A DNA stretch of 51,249 nucleotides from Saccharothrix obliqua (GCF_019375475.1 NZ_JAHXGQ010000021.1:1-51249), one strand, 5' to 3'; shown: positions 15,183 through 23,676, counted from the first letter of the stretch. Translations and numbers: made by a program. Notes: generated by a model not told the origin, from the letters alone.

Positions 15183-15956
15183 ATGCCCCGGACGCCCGAG
15201 CAGGCGCGCGAGGACGACGAACTGGTCGACGGGGTACGGGCGGGCAGCACCGCGGCCTACGCGCAGTTGTACCTGCTGCACCGGTCCGCCGCCCTCGCAC
15301 ATGCCCGCCGGCAGGCACGCCAGGCGGCCGACGCCGAGGACGTGGTCGCCGACGCGTTCCTCCGCGTGTTCGACGCGCTGCGCCGCGGCCACGGACCGAC
15401 CGACGACGCGGGCTTCCGCGCCTACCTGTTCACCGTGGTGCGCAACGCCCTGCGTGACCGGGCGCGCCTGGACGGCCGTGTCGACACCGTCGAGGACCTG
15501 GAGCTGGCCGCACCGGCGGCGGTGCGGGTGCCGTTCGACGACAGCCGGTTGATCGGAGAACTGGAGCGGTCGCTGCTGGCGGCCGCGCTCGGCCGGCTTT
15601 CACCGCGCTGGCAGACGGTGCTGTGGCAGGTGGAGGTGCTGGGCCGCACACCGGCGCAGATCGCCCCGGTGCTGGGGCTGAGCGCCAACGGGGTGTCCGC
15701 GCTGGCCCACCGTGCCCGCGAGGGCCTGCGCCTGGCATACCTGCAAGCCCACCTCGATCGCGCCGCGGCTTCCGCCACGGCGTGTCGACCGGTGGTCGAA
15801 CGACTGGGCACGTTGGTCCGCCGCAGCCTCGTCGGACCCGCCGCCGCGGTCGTCCACGGCCACCTGCCGATCTGCGGTTCCTGCCGGAGCCTGCTGGCCG
15901 AACTGCGCGACGTCGCGGGTCACCTGCACGTCCCGCACTCGGCCCGCGTGGCGTGA
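15183..15956 (+). CDS. ECF-like sigma factor with C-terminal zinc-finger-like tail
   Basis: The 257-residue product has sigma region 2 (AYAQLYLLHRSAALAHARRQ, DAEDVVADAFLRVFDALR, FRAYLFTVVRNALRDRARL) and region 4 (LSPRWQTVLWQVEVLGRTPA, then QIAPVLGLSANGVSALAHRA). After about residue 185 it carries an extension ending HGHLPICGSCRSLLAEL, which resembles the HxxxCxxC zinc site of anti-sigma factors. A fused sensor/anti-sigma module is therefore possible. The ATG lies ten bases after GGAGAGG. It follows a strong terminator, so it has its own promoter. No separate anti-sigma gene is adjacent. Confidence 0.9.
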   Translation: MPRTPEQAREDDELVDGVRAGSTAAYAQLYLLHRSAALAHARRQARQAADAEDVVADAFLRVFDALRRGHGPTDDAGFRAYLFTVVRNALRDRARLDGRVDTVEDLELAAPAAVRVPFDDSRLIGELERSLLAAALGRLSPRWQTVLWQVEVLGRTPAQIAPVLGLSANGVSALAHRAREGLRLAYLQAHLDRAAASATACRPVVERLGTLVRRSLVGPAAAVVHGHLPICGSCRSLLAELRDVAGHLHVPHSARVA

Positions 15957-16092
15957 TCCACGCCCCGGCCCACCACGAACAGGTGGCTGTGCGCCCACCA
16001 CGAACAGCCGCGGGCAAGAGGCGGCCATGCTCGATCGTCGTCGGCTTCGGACTGCGGAGTGAACGTTGGATGCGAACGGAGAGGGCACCGAT

Positions 16093-16551
16093 GTGGTTCG
16101 GCTGAGGGTGTTGGTCGCATCGCCCGCGACGGGGAAGACCACGTGGTGCGGCAGGCAGAACACTCTCCTGGGCGTGGTGCTGTCGACCGACCGGACCCGT
16201 GCCGAGATCGGTGCCGGAGAACACGACCAAGGTGTCTCGGCGCGCGTGTTCGATCTCGTGGCGTCGCGCGCCGCCGAGCACCTGGCGGCCGGGCGGGACG
16301 TCACGATCGACGCCACCGGCGCCCGCCGCCGGGATCGTGCCCGATGGCTTGTCCTGGCCGCCGCGCACGGGGCGGTGCCGGTCGCGATCCGTCTACGGTG
16401 TCCTCTGTGGACTGCGCTGCGTCGCAACCGCGGTCGGGAAAGGCGGGTTCCGACGCTGGTGTTGGTGCGGATGTGGTGTGCCGTGCGGACGCTCACACCG
16501 GACCGGCTCCACCGCGAAGGATTCGCCGAGGTCCGCGACCTGCGTACCTGA
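16093..16551 (+). CDS. P-loop kinase-like protein (polynucleotide kinase/AAA_33 type)
   Basis: The 152-residue product follows the polynucleotide-kinase/zeta-like pattern: a P-loop ASPATGKTTW, a STDRTRAEIG substrate-binding stretch, VTIDATGARRRDR after a helix, then the lid RNRGRERRVP and LHREGFAEVRDL at the end. The P-loop has Ala where the first and third glycines usually are, but keeps GKT. The GTG at 16093 follows GGAGAGGG at eight bases; a TTG at 16066 is an alternative. It may phosphorylate a nucleic-acid end or a small molecule. No toxin-antitoxin partner is apparent. Confidence 0.75.
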   Translation: MVRLRVLVASPATGKTTWCGRQNTLLGVVLSTDRTRAEIGAGEHDQGVSARVFDLVASRAAEHLAAGRDVTIDATGARRRDRARWLVLAAAHGAVPVAIRLRCPLWTALRRNRGRERRVPTLVLVRMWCAVRTLTPDRLHREGFAEVRDLRT

Positions 16552-16592
16552 GCGGCGGGCAGACCCCCGACCCGGCGCGCCGATCCCGCAGG

Positions 16593-16742
16593 TCAGTCGA
16601 GTTCCCGGAACGTGACGGTGATGTCGTCGTCGTACCCGTCGACGACGAGGTACCAGTAGGCGTGGTGCGGAACTTCCAGTGTCAGCGGGGCCCGGCGTGG
16701 TGCGGGACGCACAAGCGGGACGGCGGCCATGATCTCCACCAT
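16593..16742 (-). CDS. Small hypothetical protein, 49 aa or less
   Basis: Codon use is coding-like in VPHHAYWYLVVDGYDDDITV, a stretch rich in aromatic and acidic residues that ends TFRELD. Possible starts are ATG 16742 and ATG 16730. The latter overlaps, on the opposite strand, the ATG of the second pentapeptide-repeat gene, so the two genes are divergent with overlapping start regions. The function is unknown. Confidence 0.5.
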   Translation of the reverse strand: MVEIMAAVPLVRPAPRRAPLTLEVPHHAYWYLVVDGYDDDITVTFRELD

Positions 16743-18204
16743 GAACGCCGGCCGTCCCACGGACCCCGACCCGTTACCCCGACCCACACCACCGTCGCAG
16801 CGGGAGCCGTTGCCGCGCTGGACGGTGCCGGTGGTGGCCGCCGTCGTGCTGCTCGCGGCGGCGGCAGCGGGCTGGCTGTTGTGGCGGTGGATCGACGGCT
16901 TGGCACTGGCCGACCCGGGGCAGAAGGACCGGGCCGCGGCGCAGTTGGACGCGGTCAAGCTCGCGGCCTCGATCGCGGTGGGCGGCGGCGGACTGTTCGC
17001 CCTCTACCTCGCGGCACGGCGGCAACGCACCCAGGAACTGGAGCTGCGGGCACGGCACGCCGAACTGGCCCACCGCGAGGCCGAACTGGCCCAGCGCGAC
17101 CGCGTCCAGGCCCACTCCGAGCAGGTCGCCGAGCACAACCGGGCCCACGCCGAACGCGTCGCCGCCGCGACCGAGCGGGACGCCGCCGCGCGCCGGGTCA
17201 CCGAGCTGTATGGCAAGGGCGTCGAGCAGTTGGGCTCGGACAAGGCCCCGGTCCGCCTCGGCGGCCTCTACGCTCTGGAACGCTTGGCCACCCAGGACAA
17301 CCTCGACCGGCCCATGCTGCGCCAGACCGTGGTCGACGTCCTCTGCGCCTACCTCAGAATGCCGTACGCCGTGCCGGGCGCCCCACCCGCCGACGACGCC
17401 GACGAGCCGACCCGCACCCGCCACGAGCAGCAGGTGCAGGAACGCGAGGTCCGGCTCACCGCCCAACGCATCCTCGCCACCCACCTGCACCCCGGAAACG
17501 ACCCCGACCACCCCGCGGACACCTTCTGGCCCGACACCGACCTCGACCTCACCGGCGCCACCCTCATCAACCTCGACCTAAGCCACTGCCAACCACGCCA
17601 CACCCAGTTCAGCGGGGCGAGGTTCACCGGGCACACCATGTTCAGCGGGGCGAGGTTCACCGGGCACGCCGTGTTCGACGGGGCGACGTTCACCGAGGAC
17701 GCCATGTTCGGCGAGGCGAGGTTCACCGAGGACGCCATGTTCGGCGAGGCGAGGTTCACCGGGCACACCGTGTTCGACGGGGCGACGTTCACCGGGCACA
17801 CCGTGTTCGACGGGGCGACGTTCACCGGGCACGCCATGTTCGACGGGGCGACGTTCACCGGGCACGCCATGTTCGGCGGGGCATCGTTCACCGAGGACGC
17901 CATGTTCGACGGGGCGACGTTCGGCGGGGCGACGTTCACCGGGCACGCCGTGTTCGACGGGGCGACGTTCACCGGGCACACCGTGTTCGGCGAGGCGACG
18001 TTCACCGGGCACGCCATCTTCGACGAGGCGTTGGTCATCCATCCGGTGCCAAAGCGCTCGACCTGGCCGCGCGGTTGGGAGCCCGCCAGCGAGCACGGTC
18101 CGCTCGAGGGCCTGGAGGGTGTCTGGCACCGCCTGGTCCACGTCGACCGCGAGACGTTCCCGTCGGGCGTCCAGGACTCGGCCACCGACCCCGCCGACGG
18201 CTGA
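16729..18204 (+). CDS. Membrane-anchored pentapeptide-repeat protein (copy 2)
   Basis: The 491-residue product is a paralogue of the protein at 4511-6055. It has the PLPRWTVPVVAAVVLLAAAA membrane segment, a second at LFALYLAARR, a long Glu/Arg/His-rich helical stretch, and the conserved block VRLGGLYALERLATQ...VVDVLCAYLRMPY. About fourteen 30-nt repeats follow, encoding FTGHTVFDGA-type pentapeptide pairs. The repeats are nearly identical in DNA, more so than in copy 1, suggesting recent expansion. The start may be ATG 16729 or 16741; neither has a clear ribosome binding site. The role is unknown; a membrane-tethered beta-helix is predicted. Confidence 0.9.
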   Translation: MISTMNAGRPTDPDPLPRPTPPSQREPLPRWTVPVVAAVVLLAAAAAGWLLWRWIDGLALADPGQKDRAAAQLDAVKLAASIAVGGGGLFALYLAARRQRTQELELRARHAELAHREAELAQRDRVQAHSEQVAEHNRAHAERVAAATERDAAARRVTELYGKGVEQLGSDKAPVRLGGLYALERLATQDNLDRPMLRQTVVDVLCAYLRMPYAVPGAPPADDADEPTRTRHEQQVQEREVRLTAQRILATHLHPGNDPDHPADTFWPDTDLDLTGATLINLDLSHCQPRHTQFSGARFTGHTMFSGARFTGHAVFDGATFTEDAMFGEARFTEDAMFGEARFTGHTVFDGATFTGHTVFDGATFTGHAMFDGATFTGHAMFGGASFTEDAMFDGATFGGATFTGHAVFDGATFTGHTVFGEATFTGHAIFDEALVIHPVPKRSTWPRGWEPASEHGPLEGLEGVWHRLVHVDRETFPSGVQDSATDPADG

Positions 18205-18444
18205 GCCCCACCCGCGACCGGGCAGGCGGGTGCCGGTGGCGGCGTCGCCGGCGCGTGAGACTCCGTCCGCTGGCACCGCCAACTCGGCAGGGCGGGCCAG
18301 TCCCTCGGGGACCGTCACGTCACCTGCGAAACCGCCACGTCACCGGCGAACGACAAGTGGCTTTATTACACGTGTCCGGGTGTGGGCGTCGGGCGTGTCG
18401 GCGAAGCAACCCGTGCGGACCAGTGCGGCGTCACCGCGGACTTC
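18205..18444. other. Gap between convergent genes
   Basis: No gene is supported. It contains two near-direct repeats of a CCACGTCACC-type motif around 18313-18350 and a short AT-rich patch (TTTATTACACGTG). It probably holds terminators for the two converging genes, but no strong hairpin stands out. Confidence 0.35.
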
Positions 18445-19563
18445 CTATGCGATGGGGAACGTGCCGCCTTCGGCGCGGATGACGCGGGTGGCGGTCTGCA
18501 GGAACGCGTCGCGGGCGCGGGCGACCAACTCCGGGTTGTTGTTGCCCAGCAGCGCGCCGGCCAGGGTGCGGGCGCTCCAGGTCACCAGGGTGCCGTGGCG
18601 GGCCAGGTAGAGGGCCACCGACCGGATGTGGTGCAGGTCGAGGGTGTCCAGCCAGGCGTAGGCGAGGATCTGCCAGCACCATCGGGCCACCCGCCGCGGG
18701 TCGCCGAGGGTGAGGACGGTCTTGACGTCGATCAGCATGGTGGTCTCGGGTGTGCCGGCCAGCAGGTCCCCGTCGGCCCATCCGGGGACCAGCACGGGAG
18801 CGGCCACGCCGAGCGGTGCGCGGAGGTCGTGGCGACCGTCGGGGTGGCCGGTGGCGCGCAGCTTGTCGACCAGGCGCGCGTGGCGGGCGCGGGCGGCGAG
18901 GTCGACCAGGTCGGCCACCGCCGTGTCGGGGGCCAGGGCGCGCAGCTCGGCGACGCCGCCGCCGGCGCGCAGCACCGACGCCAGCCGCGGGTCGACGCGG
19001 CCGGAGCGGTAGACGCCCTCGCACACGCCCAGGACCCACGCCGATCGGGCCAGGCCCGCCTCGACGCCGGGGGAGGCGCCCCACCGGCCGTGGGGGGCGT
19101 GCGCGGCCTGGTAGGCGCGGGTGCGTTCCAGCAGGTCGACCATCACCGCCTCGGCGTGGGGGTCGACCGGGTCGCGGTGCTCGGCGGTTCCCAGGTCCAT
19201 CCACCCGTCGGGGGTGCGGCGCAGGGCCAGCGCCCGGCGTCGCTGCGGGGCGGGGAGTCGGGCGTGGCTGGGGTAGGCGGCGGCCTGGGCGTGGGCCTGG
19301 GGCCAGGACAGCCAGCCAGCGCGGATCATCCCGAGCATCGCGCCGTAGGGCGGGGCGGGGTCGACCAGGTCGGCCAGGCGCTGGCCGGCCGCGCCGCCGA
19401 CGTCCGCCCAGTGGTCCTCGCCGACGGCGCCGACCGGGCGGACCGGTGGTCCCCCCGCGGCCGCGACGGTGCGCACGTGGTTGACCACGCTGGCGGTGCC
19501 GGTGAACGTCGTCTCGCACCAGCGGCCCAGTTCGCCGTGGTGGAGCTGGCCGGTCAGGCTCAC
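18445..19563 (-). CDS. PD-(D/E)XK nuclease-like protein
   Basis: The 372-residue product has, near residues 263-280, GWADGDLLAG followed by TTMLIDVKT. This is the D...(D/E)XK arrangement of restriction-endonuclease-fold enzymes, followed by the helix RRVARWCWQILAYAWLDTLD that normally packs behind the active site. The N-terminal 200 residues are helical and unrecognised. Its GTG overlaps the stop of the upstream gene (GTGA). It is the last of three tightly coupled genes with a zinc-site protein and a coiled-coil protein. Cleavage of plasmid, phage or transfer intermediates is an inference. Confidence 0.7.
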   Translation of the reverse strand: MSLTGQLHHGELGRWCETTFTGTASVVNHVRTVAAAGGPPVRPVGAVGEDHWADVGGAAGQRLADLVDPAPPYGAMLGMIRAGWLSWPQAHAQAAAYPSHARLPAPQRRRALALRRTPDGWMDLGTAEHRDPVDPHAEAVMVDLLERTRAYQAAHAPHGRWGASPGVEAGLARSAWVLGVCEGVYRSGRVDPRLASVLRAGGGVAELRALAPDTAVADLVDLAARARHARLVDKLRATGHPDGRHDLRAPLGVAAPVLVPGWADGDLLAGTPETTMLIDVKTVLTLGDPRRVARWCWQILAYAWLDTLDLHHIRSVALYLARHGTLVTWSARTLAGALLGNNNPELVARARDAFLQTATRVIRAEGGTFPIA

Positions 19564-20375
19564 CGGTACACCGACCCGCGCACGGCGTTGCCGGGTCCGT
19601 GCAGGTGGACCGGCACGGACCCGCCGACCAACAGGCCGGCGCGCACGGCGCGCTTCACCCCGGCCCGGCCGCGCGCGGCCCAGTCGGTGAGGTACTGGCT
19701 GCCCTGGATGAGCGCGCACCGTCCGGTGCGGACCACCGCGGGCCGCCACAGCCGGGCCGGGTCGACCGTGGCCACGGTCTCGACCCGCCCGTGCGGGTCG
19801 AGCACCTCCAGCACGCCCGGCGCGGCGGCGTGGGGCTCGTCGTGCCGGAACCGCAGCCGGTACCCGGCCGGACCGGCCGCGGGGGGCTCGTCCAGGCTCC
19901 GGATCGGGTGCCACCCGATCCGGAGCAGCTCGCCGGCCAGCAGGTCGACGCGGTCCGCGCCGGGCCGGTCCGCGATGAGGTCGGCGCGATAGCTGAGCAT
20001 CACCACCGGGAACGCGGAACCACGGCCGGTGTCGAACACGGTGGCCACGACGTCGACCTGCCCGGGGTCGTCGTCCCGGTGCGTCGGCGCGGCGGCCGCA
20101 CGGGCCGCGATCTGGTCCCGGGTCAGCTCCAGGACCTGCGAGGACCGGCAGGACGGGTGTACGTGCAGGACGAACGACGCCCCGGCACCGGTGCCGGTGT
20201 TCTCCGGATCGGCCACGCGCAGCAGCAGCACGGCGGCGTCCTCGTCGGCCGCGAGCCACTCCGCGCACTCCCAGCACTGCACGCGGCGGGCCCACTGCGG
20301 GCCGCGCAACCGGGCGACCTGCTCGTCACCGAGCTGCCCGGCCACCTCCTCGGCGATCGTCACGGTCCGGCTCAT
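19560..20375 (-). CDS. Hypothetical protein with Cys/His metal site, 271 aa
   Basis: No family was recognised. Near residues 34-75 there is CWECAEWLA and, after about 35 residues, VLHVHPSC, a C-x2-C...H-x-H-x2-C pattern that could bind zinc. The C-terminal half looks like an alpha/beta domain (VVMLSYRADLIADRP, LLAGELLRIGWHPI, LIQGSQYLTDWAARG). The ATG overlaps the stop of the coiled-coil gene (ATGA) and its stop overlaps the nuclease start, so expression of the three is linked. Confidence 0.75.
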   Translation of the reverse strand: MSRTVTIAEEVAGQLGDEQVARLRGPQWARRVQCWECAEWLAADEDAAVLLLRVADPENTGTGAGASFVLHVHPSCRSSQVLELTRDQIAARAAAAPTHRDDDPGQVDVVATVFDTGRGSAFPVVMLSYRADLIADRPGADRVDLLAGELLRIGWHPIRSLDEPPAAGPAGYRLRFRHDEPHAAAPGVLEVLDPHGRVETVATVDPARLWRPAVVRTGRCALIQGSQYLTDWAARGRAGVKRAVRAGLLVGGSVPVHLHGPGNAVRGSVYR

Positions 20376-21949
20376 CGCTTCGCGCCCTTCTTCTCCGGCC
20401 CGCCACTGGTGGCGTCCGCGCTGGTCCGGGCCGTGTCCAGGGCCTCGGTGAGGGTTCGGACCTGGGCTCGCAGCGCGTCCAGGGTCTGTTGGGTGGCGGT
20501 GTCGACCCGCGCGCGCTGTTCCTCGGCCGCCGCGCGCTCGTGCTCGATCTGCCGGGTGTGCCGGGTCTCCAGGGCGGTGATCGTCTGGCGGTGCTCGGCG
20601 GCCTGGGTGTCGAGGCGTTCCCGCAGGTCGGTGAGCTGCTTCTCGTATCGCTGCTCGACCCGGTCGACGGTCGCGCGGTGCTCGGCGGCCTGGGTGTCGA
20701 GACGTTCGCGCAGGTCGGTGAGCGTCTCGCGGGTGGTCCTCAGCTCGGCGCGCAGGCTGTCCGCCAGGTCGTGGGCGGCCTGGGCGGTGGCCCGGTCGGC
20801 GGCGGCGGTCTCCCGGACCCGCTGGATCTCCTGCGTGACCTGGTCGACCTCGCCGCGGGCGTCGGCGGCGTCGGCTTCGGCGGCCGCCACCTTCGCCTCC
20901 GCGTCGTGCTCGACCTGCTCGACCCTGCGGGCCGCGGCGTCCTCGGCCTGCCGGACGCGGTGCGACGCCGTCTCCTCGGCCTGCTTGGCCCTGGCGTCGG
21001 CGTCGTCCCGGATCTCCTTGATCTTGGCGTCGTGGTCGGCTTTCCACTGGTCCAGCTTCTGCCGGTACTCGCGGTCGAGGTCGGCCTTGTGCTGCTCCAG
21101 GTCGAGCGCGGCCTGCTCGATCGCCGCCTGCGCCTCGTCGTGCGCCGTGCGCACGGCGGTGTGCGCGGCGTCGATCTCCCGCGCGTGCCGCTCGGCGGCC
21201 TCGCGGGCCTCGGTCTCGATGCGCTGCGACGTCTCGTCGGCTTCCTCGGCCGCGCCCTTGGCCTCCTCCAGTTGACCGGCCAGGCCCTGCGCGGCCGCCT
21301 CGACCTCGCGCAGCCGGCGCTCGGCGGCGCGGGCCCTGGTCTCGGCGTCCTTGACCCTGGTGTCGGCCTGCTCCCGGATCGCCTCGATCTCCTCGACCAG
21401 CGACTCCTCGTCGCCGATGGTGCGGACCAGCGTCTTCAGCTCCTCGATGCCGCCGCTGATGCTGGTGACCGCGTCTCGGACCACGGCCTCCAGGCGCGCG
21501 GCCCGTTCGGGCAGCGTCCGGCGGGCCGCGGTGACCGGTTCCACCGGCCCGGCGGGCTTGACCACCGCCACCTCGACACCGGAGCCGGCGGCGCGCTCCA
21601 GGCGGCGACGTTCACGCAGGGAGGTCTGCGGCGTGTGCGCGTCGTGGCCGCTGCCGTCGCGCACCACCTCGCAGTAGTTCGCCCGCCGGCCGGACCCGGA
21701 GTAGGGCTTCGGCGGGTGGAAGCACACGGGGTAGCGGCAGATGCGCTGGTCCAGGGCCGCGTGCTGGCCGACCAGCGTGTGCAGCGTGACGACGTCGGCC
21801 ACCTGCTCGACCTGCTCGCGCCAGCGTTCGGCGGCGTCGTCGGTGACCGCGCCCGCCTCGTGGGCGTCGGAGAGGGCCCGCAGCACCGCCGCGCGGGCCG
21901 CGTCCAGGGTCCAGGTGTCGACCGGAGGGGCAACCGGGCTCATCGTCAT
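20372..21949 (-). CDS. Long coiled-coil protein (KfrA-like architecture)
   Basis: The 525-residue product has a helical N-terminal domain, then a Cys/His-containing segment (CRYPVCFHPPKPYSGSG...NYCEVV) resembling a small zinc module, and from about residue 180 to the end an almost uninterrupted coiled coil rich in Ala, Glu, Arg and Gln. This layout recalls KfrA-type plasmid proteins that bind DNA at one end and self-assemble through the coil, although no sequence match can be claimed. It is the first gene of a coupled trio. An AT-rich region with repeated AAACAT motifs lies directly upstream. A TTG at 21955 is an alternative start. Confidence 0.8.
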   Translation of the reverse strand: MTMSPVAPPVDTWTLDAARAAVLRALSDAHEAGAVTDDAAERWREQVEQVADVVTLHTLVGQHAALDQRICRYPVCFHPPKPYSGSGRRANYCEVVRDGSGHDAHTPQTSLRERRRLERAAGSGVEVAVVKPAGPVEPVTAARRTLPERAARLEAVVRDAVTSISGGIEELKTLVRTIGDEESLVEEIEAIREQADTRVKDAETRARAAERRLREVEAAAQGLAGQLEEAKGAAEEADETSQRIETEAREAAERHAREIDAAHTAVRTAHDEAQAAIEQAALDLEQHKADLDREYRQKLDQWKADHDAKIKEIRDDADARAKQAEETASHRVRQAEDAAARRVEQVEHDAEAKVAAAEADAADARGEVDQVTQEIQRVRETAAADRATAQAAHDLADSLRAELRTTRETLTDLRERLDTQAAEHRATVDRVEQRYEKQLTDLRERLDTQAAEHRQTITALETRHTRQIEHERAAAEEQRARVDTATQQTLDALRAQVRTLTEALDTARTSADATSGGPEKKGAKR

Positions 21950-22059
21950 GGCCAAATCATACCAAACATGTCAAACATTACGTTCACTCATGTTATCAAA
22001 CGAATGTAAGTAATGTAATGAATCGGATCTAGTGTTTAAACGCCATAACTGGGACGCGA
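21950..22059. promoter_or_regulatory. AT-rich control region of the coiled-coil operon
   Basis: About 90 bp are far richer in A and T than the rest of the plasmid. Within them CAAACAT occurs twice 10 bp apart and a CAAACGA variant follows. CATTAC and GTAATG elements oppose each other, and a TATGAT box sits just upstream of the coiled-coil gene. GTTTAAAC lies at 22033-22040. This looks like a promoter with a multi-site operator; a secondary origin is possible. Confidence 0.55.
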
Positions 22060-22096
22060 AGAAGCCCCCTCGCCGGGTGGTGGCAAGGGGGCTTCT
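22060..22096 (-). terminator. Hairpin terminator after the SprT-like gene region
   Basis: AGAAGCCCCCT-C-GCC pairs with GGC-A-AGGGGGCTTCT around a 7-base loop. It lies 176 bp downstream of the minus-strand SprT-like gene and upstream of the coiled-coil operon promoter, isolating the two. The stretch 22097-22271 shows no other feature. Confidence 0.7.
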
Positions 22097-22271
22097 CGAA
22101 GAGACCTGGTGCGCGGTTCCGGTGACTCGCCGGTGTCGACGTGGTGGTCGACGTCCTGGCGGTCGGTGTGCCGCGCGTGTGGAGTTGTGGGGCGTGTCAG
22201 CCGCGTTCGCGGTGGTCCGCCGTGGTGTGGTCGTTGACGCTATCGCATGGCTGGGACCAGCGCAAACAGCG

Positions 22272-22991
22272 TCATCCGGTCAGGGTGAAGGGCTGCTCGC
22301 ACACGGCGCAGATGATCGGTCCCAGTTCGAAGGTGGCGCGGGCGATGCGCAGTCGGCGAACGGGCGTGCACGCGCACACCGCGGCGAGCGACCGGCCGAC
22401 GGGGGCGTCGCCGGGGGCGCCGGTGGTCTCGGGCACCCGGTAGACGGTCAGGGCGGCTTCCAGGGCCGCCAGTTGCTCGGCGTACCGGGCGGCGGTGGTG
22501 TCGGGGACGCTGGTGACGGCCCAGCCCCGGTGGCCGGCCTCGGCGACCTCCAGGCCCAGCTCCTCGGCCAGCACCTTGAAGCGCTTGTTGTGGTAGACGC
22601 CCCGGCCGCTGGTGTCGTTGATGCTGCGGGCCTCGGCCAGGGCGTGCGTGGCCTCGTGCAGCGAGGTGGCCAGCACGGCCAGCGGGCCCCGGGCCAGGCC
22701 CTCTCCCCCGATGAGCAGTTCGTGGACGTACTGCTCGGGCTGCTCCTGGCCCTCGACGCCGGCGGCCTGGTCCCGCCCGGCCTGGGCCGCGCGCAGCCAC
22801 CTGCGGCTGGCGAAGTGGCCCAACTTCGCGACCTTGCGGCGCCCGCCGGTGCCGGAGCCGATCACGATGGCGACGTCGGGCACGTCGGGGTGGCGGGCCT
22901 GGATGGCGCGCCAGGTGCCGGCCAGCGCGGCGACCAGGCGCTCGCTGACCGACTCCCCCGGCGCGACCGGGGTCTCGGGGGTCGGGGTCAC
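22272..22991 (-). CDS. SprT-like zinc metallopeptidase
   Basis: The 239-residue product contains HEATH at residues 112-116 followed by GRGVYHNKRFKVLAEELGLE, the HExxH plus downstream His arrangement of SprT/Wss1-like proteases, which act on DNA-protein crosslinks. The C-terminal part has CACTP and CAVCEQPFTL, a possible zinc ribbon as in SprT proteins. The GTG start follows GAGGAG. It lies downstream of an operon of small plasmid proteins. Resolving protein covalently attached to DNA, for example relaxase adducts, would fit but is an inference. Confidence 0.78.
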   Translation of the reverse strand: MTPTPETPVAPGESVSERLVAALAGTWRAIQARHPDVPDVAIVIGSGTGGRRKVAKLGHFASRRWLRAAQAGRDQAAGVEGQEQPEQYVHELLIGGEGLARGPLAVLATSLHEATHALAEARSINDTSGRGVYHNKRFKVLAEELGLEVAEAGHRGWAVTSVPDTTAARYAEQLAALEAALTVYRVPETTGAPGDAPVGRSLAAVCACTPVRRLRIARATFELGPIICAVCEQPFTLTG

Positions 22992-23155
22992 CTGTGCTCC
23001 TCGGGGTCGGATGTCGCGCAGCTTCGGTGGCAGCGAACCGCGGGGCGGTGCCCTGCTGCACCATCAGAGCCGGCGCGGTGCGGATGTCGGCCACCAGGCC
23101 CGGCAGGCGGCACCTGGTGGCGCATCGCCGGGCCGGTGGCCGCGCTGGCGTCGGG

Positions 23156-23239
23156 CTAGGCGAGCAGCGCCTCGGCACCGCCTTCGGCGATCAGGTGGCG
23201 GGCCAGGCGCAGCGTCTCCAGGGTGTCGTCGCTGGTCAT
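23156..23239 (-). CDS. Tiny coupled protein, 27 aa
   Basis: The ATG overlaps the stop of the preceding gene (ATGA). The product MTSDDTLETLRLARHLIAEG ends GAEALLA, a single helix. Codon use is coding-like. Its small size makes it uncertain, and it may be only a regulatory continuation of the operon. Confidence 0.4.
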   Translation of the reverse strand: MTSDDTLETLRLARHLIAEGGAEALLA

Positions 23240-23676
23240 CGCCCGGCCTCCTGCTCGGCCTGGTCGCCCTGGCCCTCGTCGACGTGGCGGATGTCGGCGA
23301 GGTACGGGCTGGCGTCGCCGCACTCGGTCCGGCACCGTCGCCGGACCTCCTCGGCCACGTCGACCAGCGACTCCATCGACACGACCGGCGCGCGCCGGCG
23401 CAGGCGCGAGTTGCTGGTGGCCACGAGCACCTGCATCTCGTCGACGTGGCGACACACGTTGCTGATCATGCTGTTCTCCCGTTCTGGCTGACAGTAGGGT
23501 GCCGGGAGGACGGGCCAGGTACCGACTGGCCCGTCCTCGTGGACGTCCTGCTCGACGCGCACGGCGGTGCCGCCCCGTTCGGCGGGGGTGACCCTCGTCG
23601 TGTACGCGTCGGTCTCCGAGTCGTGCTCGGTGATGGTGCTCCCGGCCTCGTTCACCGTGGTGACACGAAATCGCAT
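23236..23676 (-). CDS. Hypothetical protein, 146 aa (possible internal start)
   Basis: The ATG follows GAGAAGGA. The first 65 residues (MRFRVTTVNEAGSTITEHDS...) form a small beta-rich domain. From residue 70 a second part, MISNVCRHVDEMQVLVATSN, begins at ATG 23467-23469, which has its own GGGAGAACAGC ribosome binding site. The frame is therefore either one fusion protein or two products from nested starts. Cysteines at CRTECG could bind metal. The stop overlaps the next start. No family was recognised. Confidence 0.6.
   Translation of the reverse strand: MRFRVTTVNEAGSTITEHDSETDAYTTRVTPAERGGTAVRVEQDVHEDGPVGTWPVLPAPYCQPERENSMISNVCRHVDEMQVLVATSNSRLRRRAPVVSMESLVDVAEEVRRRCRTECGDASPYLADIRHVDEGQGDQAEQEAGR

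Noticed and set aside
17590..18030. Tandem 30-nt repeats considered as a CRISPR array
   Set aside because: Repeats are contiguous without spacers and keep one reading frame inside the pentapeptide-repeat gene.
22992..23155. Coding-like minus-strand stretch (LVADIRTAPALMVQQGTAPR) upstream of the SprT-like gene
   Set aside because: No start codon with a ribosome binding site and no proper stop; could be a decayed gene end but cannot be delimited.
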